Both the position numbers and the translations under genes were made by a program. The notes beneath the pieces are model-generated. The model worked only from the letters and a program-made list of their open reading frames with translations, did not search any database and had not been told where the DNA came from. DNA of 5,634 nt. Source: an uncultured Clostridia bacterium (GTDB lineage Bacteria > Bacillota > Clostridia > Oscillospirales > UBA644). The DNA lies in NCBI GenBank assembly GCA_904502105.1, contig CAJGDF010000125.1, positions 1 to 5,634 of the forward strand, written 5' to 3'. Every line of letters starts with the position of its first letter. The stretch's first letter is position 1. Positions 1 to 4,990 of the stretch are shown in pieces.

Positions 1-610
1 CTTGAAAAACTTGAAGCAATCTATTGTAGTTTAAGATATATTTGCAATCTTCATTAAATTTGACGATACGAAGCGTAACATGCTTTTCGCCATTATACTT
101 TATGGCGTTATAATAATCATCAAACGATAAATCGTATTCTTGATATTTATGTCCCGTTACATATCCTGCGGATTTGAATGTTGATGATGAATTGTCATAA
201 CCGTATAGTATATATGTGTGGTTAAAATCCGCTTTCTGATAAAAAGACATTTGTGCTACATATTTTTCATTAAACTGTCCGAGTATATAATGCCCTGATC
301 TAATTAAATCAGTTATATATTCAATTAGGGGGTGGGCATTGTTGTTCAAGTATTCAGTTCTATCTAAATCAATAATATCTTGGGTCAATTTTCCATCATT
401 TATTCCATTGGTGTCGAATATTTGAACACTGAATTGATTTATAGCAATCGATCTGTTAAAGCTATAATTGATAAATTTTGATGCTACCCATGGCATAATA
501 TCAATATTATTTATTTTTGCATTTGCCTGGATAATACCATAAGGATAAGATTGATCTAAATACTGGTTTACATAAGTATCTAATTCAAACGGGAGAGTGA
601 CTTTATCCAT
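1..610 (-). CDS. Partial BtrH-like/papain-fold protein, probably inactive or non-proteolytic
   Basis: Reading leftward from ATG at 610-608, the frame is open for 203 codons to the window edge, so the C-terminus is missing. An AGGA (623-620) lies 9 bases before the ATG; an in-frame TTG three codons upstream is a weaker start. There is no signal peptide, so the product is probably cytosolic. The most telling segment is residues 107-150: GHYILGQFNEKYV, then NHTYILYGYDN (His131, Asp139), then an AGYVTGHKYQEYD stretch. This order (GxYI, H-x3-LYGYD, GY, then Y-x-L-S with an acidic-aromatic run) is what I remember of proteins related to the BtrH N-terminal domain, a papain-like fold common beside nonribosomal or ribosomal peptide biosynthesis genes. 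That assignment is from memory, not a search. The only cysteine in the visible part is Cys189, after the His, so the usual N-terminal nucleophile is absent. It has its own promoter and operator, matching those of the divergent SLH operon. That it is a real gene is likely; its function is uncertain. Confidence 0.72.
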   Translation of the reverse strand, partial: MDKVTLPFELDTYVNQYLDQSYPYGIIQANAKINNIDIMPWVASKFINYSFNRSIAINQFSVQIFDTNGINDGKLTQDIIDLDRTEYLNNNAHPLIEYITDLIRSGHYILGQFNEKYVAQMSFYQKADFNHTYILYGYDNSSSTFKSAGYVTGHKYQEYDLSFDDYYNAIKYNGEKHVTLRIVKFNEDCKYILNYNRLLQVFQ

Positions 611-661
611 TTTTTGCAATCCTACTTTTTCGTTTCTTTTAAGACAATCAAGAATTAAAAA

Positions 662-711
662 CTTCCTATTTTTCTATTATACTTTAGAAAAAAACAATAA
701 TCAATAGGAAG
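662..711. repeat. 9-bp inverted repeat flanking the leftward promoter
   Basis: CTTCCTATT at 662-670 and AATAGGAAG at 703-711 are perfect inverted copies. One covers the predicted transcription start and the other overlaps the -35 box and the last base of the operator. The arm centres are 41 bases apart, about four helical turns. If transcription starts near 669, only the proximal arm is in the RNA, so a role as a hairpin is unlikely and a protein site on DNA is more plausible. The rightward promoter has no counterpart. Chance occurrence in AT-rich DNA cannot be excluded. Confidence 0.4.
676..704 (-). promoter_or_regulatory. Vegetative promoter of the leftward gene
   Basis: On the minus strand there is TTGATT (704-699), a 17-base spacer and a perfect TATAAT (681-676). 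This predicts a start near 669 and a leader of about 60 bases before the ATG at 610. The -35 matches the consensus in its first four bases only, which fits a promoter helped by an activator bound at the repeats just upstream (711-738). The -35/-10 spacing and the distance to the repeats are identical to those of the divergent promoter at 979-1007. Confidence 0.7.
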
Positions 712-742
712 GGATAATGCATATAAAATAGGGATAATCGAT
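711..742 (-). promoter_or_regulatory. Tandem operator upstream of the leftward promoter
   Basis: Read on the minus strand, this block contains CGATTATCCC (740-731) and GCATTATCCC (720-711). These are two direct ATTATCCC repeats with a 12-base spacer, a period of 20 bases that places both on one helix face. The proximal repeat ends 6 bases before the -35 box. The 32-base block is repeated in inverted orientation at 941-972 with only three mismatches, all in the spacer. Conservation of the repeats with drift between them is the pattern expected of a protein binding site. Placement resembles direct-repeat sites of LytTR response regulators (AgrA, ComE type), but this motif is not one I recognise. 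Confidence 0.78.
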
Positions 743-940
743 CATTGTGTTTCGATATCACTATTTTCTTATATCAAACACCAACTTTGATGAAATGTGA
801 TCGCCAGGGGGACTATAAATACATTAATTGAAAATTAGCCAATAGATAAGTACGGTGCGTGGTGTAATGGTGATGATCATAAAAGCCATGATAAAGACAA
901 AAAACAAGATAATGATATTGTTCGCTTTTAAACAATCAAC
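743..940. other. Spacer between the two operators, no supported gene
   Basis: About 200 AT-rich bases lie between the mirrored operators. I see only short features: a 6-bp inverted repeat ATCAAA/TTTGAT (773-778, 786-791), a GATAT/ATATC pair (754-758, 771-775) and the 8-base palindrome ATGATCAT (873-880). A GTG-initiated frame at 855 has no ribosome binding site and runs through the promoter into the next gene. A 21-codon leftward frame starting at 889 also has none. I annotate no gene here. Confidence 0.6.
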
Positions 941-972
941 ATCGATTATCCCTGTTTTTTGTGCATTATCCC
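941..972 (+). promoter_or_regulatory. Tandem operator upstream of the SLH operon promoter
   Basis: Two direct copies of ATTATCCC (945-952 and 965-972) are separated by 12 bases, with the second ending 6 bases before the TTGACA at 979. Together with the flanking ATCG and GC the block is 32 bases long and matches the reverse complement of 711-742 at 29 positions. Same repeats, same spacing and same distance to the -35 box in both promoters point to one regulator acting on both transcription units. Whether it activates or represses is not shown. The adjoining promoter is near consensus, so repression or fine control is possible as well as activation. Confidence 0.8.
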
Positions 973-978
973 AAACTG

Positions 979-1007
979 TTGACAGAGAATACAATCCTTG
1001 TTATAAT
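979..1007 (+). promoter_or_regulatory. Near-consensus vegetative promoter of the SLH operon
   Basis: A perfect TTGACA (979-984), a 17-base spacer and a perfect TATAAT (1002-1007) with an extended -10 TG at 999-1000 form an almost ideal sigma-A type promoter. Transcription should start near 1014, giving a leader of about 43 bases to the ATG at 1057. It is preceded at 6 bases by the tandem operator and should drive both SLH genes as far as the terminator at 3990-4026. Confidence 0.87.
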
Positions 1008-1056
1008 AAAATTGCAAAGGAAAACTTTGTAATCTATATTAACGGAGGAAACGGTT

Positions 1057-3030
1057 ATGAAGCGTTTCACAAGATTTTTTTCATCAGTACTCGCCGCGCT
1101 ACTCACACTTACGGCACTTGTTACGGTAACCAATGGTTGGGAGTTTGATGATGTGTCAGCTACCAATCCTCTGCTCAATGAAATCAATTACGCGGTAGAC
1201 AATAATTTCATTGAAGGTACCTCGAGCGACACATTCTCACCTGATGCGTATATGACCCGCGGAGATATGGTGCTTATGCTGTACCGCCATTCAATGGATA
1301 ATGTGGAACGTCCCGATACATCTTTTACAGACGTCCCATCAACTTCGATTTATGCTGATGCAGTCGCTTGGGCGGTTGATGTTGGGATTACAAGTGGTAC
1401 GTCGTACAATGCTTTTGTGCTTGACACAAACGTACGTCGTAAGCATGCTGCACGAATGATGTATAGATATGCACTGTATATGGGACACCGCACCGATATG
1501 ACCGCTTCACTTAACAATTTTACCGACATTTCCAGTGTCACCAACGAAGAAATACTGGCAGCATTAAGTTGGGCAGTTGGTGGCGGAATTATGAACGGTA
1601 CATCTTCTACTACACTTGAACCTAACTCTTACATTACGCGTGGAGACGCCGCTGCAATGCTTCAGAGGTACGGAATCAAGGCTGAAGGATTAAATTTTGA
1701 TCGTGATACTTATAGCTTTGTAAACGATGATTCTTATTTTTTCTCTAGTACTATAGGTAAATACTTTTTTACCAATGCTGATTTTGAGTATCTTAGACAA
1801 AGAGCCGTAGCAAATAATGTTTTACCGTCAACTTGGGACACTTTTGTAACTGAAAGGATTAACCAAGAGTGGAAAGGGTCTTGCTATGGCATGGCAATTA
1901 CCGCAATGTTTGACAAGATCGGACATCTTAATGTAAACAAAAACCGTGTAAGTAATGCCGCTACGATCCATGACATCGGTTTACCCAAAGATAATCTTGC
2001 ATTCGAAAGTATGTTGAACTATTATCAAAAGTTACAGTGTTTGGTCGGATTCGCCATCCCTACAACAACCATTGATTTGGAACTGATGGCGGTAAACATT
2101 AAAAACTGTGTATTAAATGACGGAATGTGTGTTATTGAATTTCATATTAAAAATAAAGATTATAATCACGCTGTAGTATTATATTCTGTAGTTGTTGAGT
2201 CTGAAAACATATTCCATATTTATGGTTATGATAGTAATAATAAAGACGAAACATGTGAACTATATGTTAATTTAAGTTCATCAGCACCAATAATATTCAG
2301 ATCAGGCACGTCAGGTGGAATGGTTGACCTTATAGGCTATCTCACATGGAACGATGTTTTAGATATGTACGGTGATTTTGATCTTGACGGACCGTATAAC
2401 GATTGGAATTTGAATTACTTAATGGGACACGTAGGGCTTCGCCCTACAGCAGATCCGATAGTCGGAGATGATGTAAGCACACTTTATATTGAAACAGATT
2501 CCGATTTTGCCGTTGTAAACAGCGATGGGGAACGGTTGATATATGATTACGAAACAAACTCATTCTCGGGTGATATGGAGCTTTGCAGAAAGGCTATTGC
2601 CGCACATGGAGCTGATTATGATAAGCTGAGTTATATTCTTACTGTAGAGAAAAGTGGTGAATACACTTTCATATCTGCCGGTGATGAAACCGATTGCCAT
2701 GTATTGACAAGAACCTCCTATATCGGAGCTAAAGGTACTAATATCGACCGAATGGTAATAGCAGAAACAGGTGCAATTGACATACAGGGTAACGCAATGG
2801 AGTATGACTTAGCATTCAATTCGGGTGAAACTGAAGGTATCACTTTCAAAGGTATGGGAACAGGCGAGCTTTCGGTAACAAAAGCAAACGAAAAAGTAAA
2901 TGTTTCCGGAGACGTCAGCGTATTGAGCGCCAATGTTCTCTCTACAGGCGAAAGTGCAGTTGAAATGTGTTCATTCAGTGCCGAACTCACTGTTGTTCCT
3001 CCAACTACAGAAAATAATCTTCTTAAATAA
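1057..3030 (+). CDS. Exported SLH protein with papain-like cysteine peptidase domain
   Basis: 657 residues. GGAGG (1044-1048) lies 8 bases before the ATG. The N-terminus is basic (MKRFTR) then hydrophobic (residues 7-24), a signal peptide. Three SLH repeats follow: about 29-80 (FDDV...YMTRGDMVLMLYR), 90-140 (FTDVPS...VRRKHAARMMYR) and 155-206 (FTDISS...YITRGDAAAMLQRYG). SLH triads bind secondary cell-wall polymers, so the protein is probably held on the cell surface. Residues about 240-440 look like a papain-fold peptidase: Gln270 and Cys276 in INQEWKGSCYGMA (oxyanion Gln five residues before the Cys), His371 in NHAVVLY and Asp392 in YGYDSNN. Residues about 470-650 are beta-rich with no domain I recognise. 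The catalytic assignment rests on motif order only; the substrate is unknown. It shares the NHxxxLY and YGYD signatures with the divergent gene at 1-610. The stop is 20 bases before the next SLH gene, so the two form an operon. Confidence 0.88.
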   Translation: MKRFTRFFSSVLAALLTLTALVTVTNGWEFDDVSATNPLLNEINYAVDNNFIEGTSSDTFSPDAYMTRGDMVLMLYRHSMDNVERPDTSFTDVPSTSIYADAVAWAVDVGITSGTSYNAFVLDTNVRRKHAARMMYRYALYMGHRTDMTASLNNFTDISSVTNEEILAALSWAVGGGIMNGTSSTTLEPNSYITRGDAAAMLQRYGIKAEGLNFDRDTYSFVNDDSYFFSSTIGKYFFTNADFEYLRQRAVANNVLPSTWDTFVTERINQEWKGSCYGMAITAMFDKIGHLNVNKNRVSNAATIHDIGLPKDNLAFESMLNYYQKLQCLVGFAIPTTTIDLELMAVNIKNCVLNDGMCVIEFHIKNKDYNHAVVLYSVVVESENIFHIYGYDSNNKDETCELYVNLSSSAPIIFRSGTSGGMVDLIGYLTWNDVLDMYGDFDLDGPYNDWNLNYLMGHVGLRPTADPIVGDDVSTLYIETDSDFAVVNSDGERLIYDYETNSFSGDMELCRKAIAAHGADYDKLSYILTVEKSGEYTFISAGDETDCHVLTRTSYIGAKGTNIDRMVIAETGAIDIQGNAMEYDLAFNSGETEGITFKGMGTGELSVTKANEKVNVSGDVSVLSANVLSTGESAVEMCSFSAELTVVPPTTENNLLK

Positions 3031-3050
3031 TTAAGAAAGGGGAAATAGTA

Positions 3051-3968
3051 ATGAAAACTATAATAAAAACAGTATTATCTCTAATTCTTGCGCTTTGTAT
3101 GGTTCTTCCCATGACTGTACTCGGTGCAGTTCCGGATTACAAGGATGTGCCGAAAGATCACTGGGCGTATGACAGCATAATGTCGCTTACCGAAAAGGGC
3201 ATGGTCGAGGGTAAGGTTGCAGGAGTCCGCTTCGATCCCGAAGATAATCTCCGTACAACCGAGCTTTTTATGACGCTTTACCGCCTTGCAGGTGAGCCCG
3301 AGGTTGTGCCGAGCTTTGATTTTCGCGGGAATTTTAGTGACGAGGATATCATTAGCGGTAAGTACGAAATTGAGCTTGCAGGCGATGATAAATACGGCAC
3401 GTCTCATCTTCGCGGAAAATGGTATCGTGATGCAGCATTTTGGGCGGCGTATAATGGAATTGCTTTAGTTTTTGCGGATCCTCCGGGAAATTGCACAAAT
3501 AAAATAGAAGGGCCATACAGAGTAGGAAACGTGAGTTATTCTTTGCCGGAAGTAGGGAAAGCGTTTAACGACGAGGACAGTTATTGTATCGGTATCGACT
3601 TAGGATTCGACTATACCACACGTTCAGAAATAGTAGTTGCTCTATATCTCTACGTCATAGAATACCTCAAAAAGGAAGTTGAAATTGAAAACACTGTAGA
3701 AGCCTTCGCGGACAGCGATAAGATCCCGGCTCTCGAAGTGGATCAGGACGGAAATGCAACGAATGCTGGGGAAACGTATATTGCGCTCCCTTTGTACTAT
3801 AATATGTACAGCATGGGCGAAGGACACATTTGGGCTGACGCTTGGAACTGGGCAGTTGGCGCAGGCATTATCGAAGGCTACCCCGACAACACCCTCCGTC
3901 CCGCAGCAGAGCTCACCCGTGCGGAATATGCTGAGATACTCGAAAGATTCATAGATTACGTAAAGTAG
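3051..3968 (+). CDS. Exported protein made of SLH repeats
   Basis: 305 residues. AAAGGGG (3036-3042) lies 8 bases before the ATG, 20 bases after the upstream stop, so it is translated from the same mRNA. Residues 1-26 form a clear signal peptide (MKTIIK, a long hydrophobic core, likely cleavage after VLGA). The first SLH repeat spans about 29-80 (YKDVPKDHWAYDSIMSLTEKGMV...). The second is split by an insertion: KWYRDAAFWAAYNGIALVF at 123-141, then about 45 extra residues, then DYTTRSEIVVALYLYVIEYL at 187-206. The third begins with AFADSDKIP at 218 and, after an insertion, resumes with IWADAWNWAVGAGIIEGYPDN and LTRAEYAEILERF up to residue 300. The third carries the classic TRAE motif (289-292). 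No catalytic domain is visible, so it may be a cell-wall-bound partner or scaffold for the peptidase-like protein. Partnership is inferred from the operon only. Confidence 0.9.
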   Translation: MKTIIKTVLSLILALCMVLPMTVLGAVPDYKDVPKDHWAYDSIMSLTEKGMVEGKVAGVRFDPEDNLRTTELFMTLYRLAGEPEVVPSFDFRGNFSDEDIISGKYEIELAGDDKYGTSHLRGKWYRDAAFWAAYNGIALVFADPPGNCTNKIEGPYRVGNVSYSLPEVGKAFNDEDSYCIGIDLGFDYTTRSEIVVALYLYVIEYLKKEVEIENTVEAFADSDKIPALEVDQDGNATNAGETYIALPLYYNMYSMGEGHIWADAWNWAVGAGIIEGYPDNTLRPAAELTRAEYAEILERFIDYVK

Positions 3969-3989
3969 AATAAATAACCTTTATACACT

Positions 3990-4026
3990 ACAAACACCCG
4001 AGATTTTTCTCGGGTGTTTGTGTTTT
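3990..4026 (+). terminator. Intrinsic terminator of the SLH operon
   Basis: CAAACACCCGAGA (3991-4003) pairs perfectly with TCTCGGGTGTTTG (4008-4020) around a TTTT loop. An A-T pair (3990/4021) extends the stem to 14 bp. TGTTTTA follows, giving a short U-run. It lies 21 bases after the stop of the second SLH gene. On the other strand the stem is not followed by a T-run, so it should act rightward only. Confidence 0.92.
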
Positions 4027-4470
4027 ACTAAAAAAATAAAATATTTTTCAAAAAATAGCGCATAGATACCCTCTCTATTTACCAAGGGATAGTGTGAGGC
4101 ATTTTATTGGGCTTCTATTGCTCATTGGAAATTTAATAGTACATCATACCTATTACATTCCCTTTGCTGTTGGAAACCAACAAGCCGAAAGAAACGATAA
4201 CTTTGATTAATCAGAGAAAATATGGTTATACATTACGAGGCAAACGTAATGAGGCGATAATAGGCAAAGGCAATAATGATACTTACTTCCAGTCACAGGT
4301 CGAGCGTTGAAGCGTTAGTACCGCAATCCGTCGCAACTAATGAGGAAGTCTGCGTTGAAGCGCGGTGGTGAGATTCCAATGAGGTCAAATGCATGATCGG
4401 TAGGTATGTTCCCGTGAGCCGAGGGATGGCGTGGTTCTAATATCGGCAAACAAAACGATTGATATTATAT
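4027..4470. other. Noncoding stretch with possible structured RNA, unassigned
   Basis: No convincing protein gene is seen. The first part (4027-4230) is AT-rich with a TGTTGG/CCAACA hairpin (4168-4173, 4177-4182). From about 4230 to 4445 the GC content rises. There is a 7-bp hairpin CATTACG/CGTAATG (4231-4237, 4245-4251), possible nested pairing ACCGC (4320-4324) with GCGGT (4362-4366), and TCCC/GGGA (4410-4413, 4423-4426). An 11-base direct repeat is also present. This mix is typical of a structured RNA or an element end. I could not match it to tmRNA, RNase P, 6S RNA or a complete group II intron: no domain V of normal length is found. The strand is not known; the plus strand is assumed for the pairings. 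Confidence 0.35.
4304..4362. repeat. 11-bp direct repeat in the noncoding region
   Basis: GCGTTGAAGCG occurs at 4304-4314 and again at 4352-4362, a 48-base period. An exact 11-mer repeated within 60 bases is unlikely by chance in this composition. It could be two equivalent loops of a structured RNA or two protein sites. The function is unknown. Confidence 0.7.
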
Positions 4471-4500
4471 TGACACAGCGGTCGTATGACCGCTGTGTCA
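4471..4500. repeat. Perfect 30-bp palindrome (13-bp stem, GTAT loop)
   Basis: TGACACAGCGGTC (4471-4483) and GACCGCTGTGTCA (4488-4500) are perfect inverted copies around GTAT. Neither side has a T-run, so it is not a typical intrinsic terminator. It is far more GC-rich than the bases on either side. It may close the possible RNA upstream, act as an attenuator or be a DNA hairpin or protein site of a mobile element. It lies about 90 bases before the first mobile-element-type gene. Confidence 0.85.
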
Positions 4501-4532
4501 CATAGTTCATACAAGCTCTTACAAAGTAATAT

Positions 4533-4563
4533 TTGAAATTTAAGAAAAAACGTTTGTTATACG
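4533..4563 (+). promoter_or_regulatory. Possible promoter for the 120-residue gene
   Basis: TTGAAA (4533-4538), then TGTTATAC with an extended -10 TG at 4555-4556 and TATACG at 4558-4563 (19-base spacer, or 18 if TTATAC at 4557 is the -10). The start would be near 4569, leaving about 20 bases before the ATG, just enough for the AGGAGG at 4575-4580. The match is moderate, and transcription from further upstream is equally possible. Confidence 0.4.
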
Positions 4564-4589
4564 ATTTTTAGTATAGGAGGAAACGTACG

Positions 4590-4952
4590 ATGAACGCCAT
4601 AACGTATAAAAATGAAAATCACAAAAAAATGTTTGAAAAAATTATCGAAAAAAAGAATCAGAATAACTATACATTAATGTCAGCCATATACTTGCTGACT
4701 GCTGATCTCAAACTCTGGAATTGTGTCAAAAAGGATATAATGAAAAACAAAATTCATTTTGAAAATGTACAGCTTGGTAATACAAGTGTAAATGGATACA
4801 CACTTTTCTGTTGTGCAAAAGATTTGTATTGTGGAACGAAGCATTTAACTATAGCTGATCTTGCAGACAAGACACTCGTATCGCAGAGTCAGTTTGAGCT
4901 TATTTGTAATGCAATGGCAATTAAAAGATTTGGACTTGAGAAATTTAACTGA
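4590..4952 (+). CDS. Conserved-type hypothetical protein of conjugative elements
   Basis: 120 residues. AGGAGG (4575-4580) lies 9 bases before the ATG, a strong site. There is no signal peptide or membrane segment. The N-terminal part (ITYKNENHKKMFEKIIEKK, residues 4-22) is lysine-rich and probably helical. The centre contains SAIYLLTADLKLWNCVKKDI (31-50), and the C-terminal half has HLTIADLADKTLVSQSQFEL (85-104) and NAMAIKRFG (107-115). The F/Y-K-N-x-x-H start followed by a short all-alpha body recalls small accessory proteins (DUF6075-like) frequent in conjugative transposons of Clostridia. This is recall, not a search, and the biochemical role is unknown. It is followed after 38 bases by the next gene in the same direction, so the two may be cotranscribed. 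Confidence 0.8.
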   Translation: MNAITYKNENHKKMFEKIIEKKNQNNYTLMSAIYLLTADLKLWNCVKKDIMKNKIHFENVQLGNTSVNGYTLFCCAKDLYCGTKHLTIADLADKTLVSQSQFELICNAMAIKRFGLEKFN

Positions 4953-4990
4953 ACAGTTATTGAAATAAATGAAAAGGGAAATATAATTCA

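Noticed and set aside
824..889. 21-codon leftward frame in the spacer, considered as a signal peptide precursor because of the LytTR-like operators
   Set aside because: No ribosome binding site or export/processing motif; too short to be supported.
711..972. Invertible DNA segment bounded by the 32-base inverted repeats
   Set aside because: Inversion would leave both promoters and genes unchanged because they lie outside the repeats, and the equal spacing to the -35 boxes is better explained by regulator binding.
855..1148. 97-residue frame beginning with GTG upstream of the SLH operon
   Set aside because: No ribosome binding site; it runs through the operator, the near-consensus promoter and the first 30 codons of the real gene in another frame.
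2718..2990. 90-residue leftward frame within the first SLH gene
   Set aside because: Shadow of the coding strand with no independent support.
4086..4093. GGGATAGT as a third copy of the operator motif
   Set aside because: Single near-match with no partner at 20-base spacing and no promoter at the right distance.
4393..4440. 15-residue frame (MIGRYVPVSRGMAWF) before the palindrome, considered as an attenuator leader peptide
   Set aside because: Only a weak GAGGT upstream, no run of regulatory codons, and the palindrome lacks a T-run; more likely chance within a noncoding region.
4092..4440. Degenerate group II intron starting at GTGTG (4092), with GAGCC...GGTTC near 4416-4437 as domain V
   Set aside because: The candidate domain V is about 22 bases instead of about 34 and lacks the conserved catalytic triad context; no reverse transcriptase is present.
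4470..4475. TTGACA as a -35 box for the 120-residue gene
   Set aside because: It lies at the edge of the palindrome and has no -10-like sequence at 16-18 bases.
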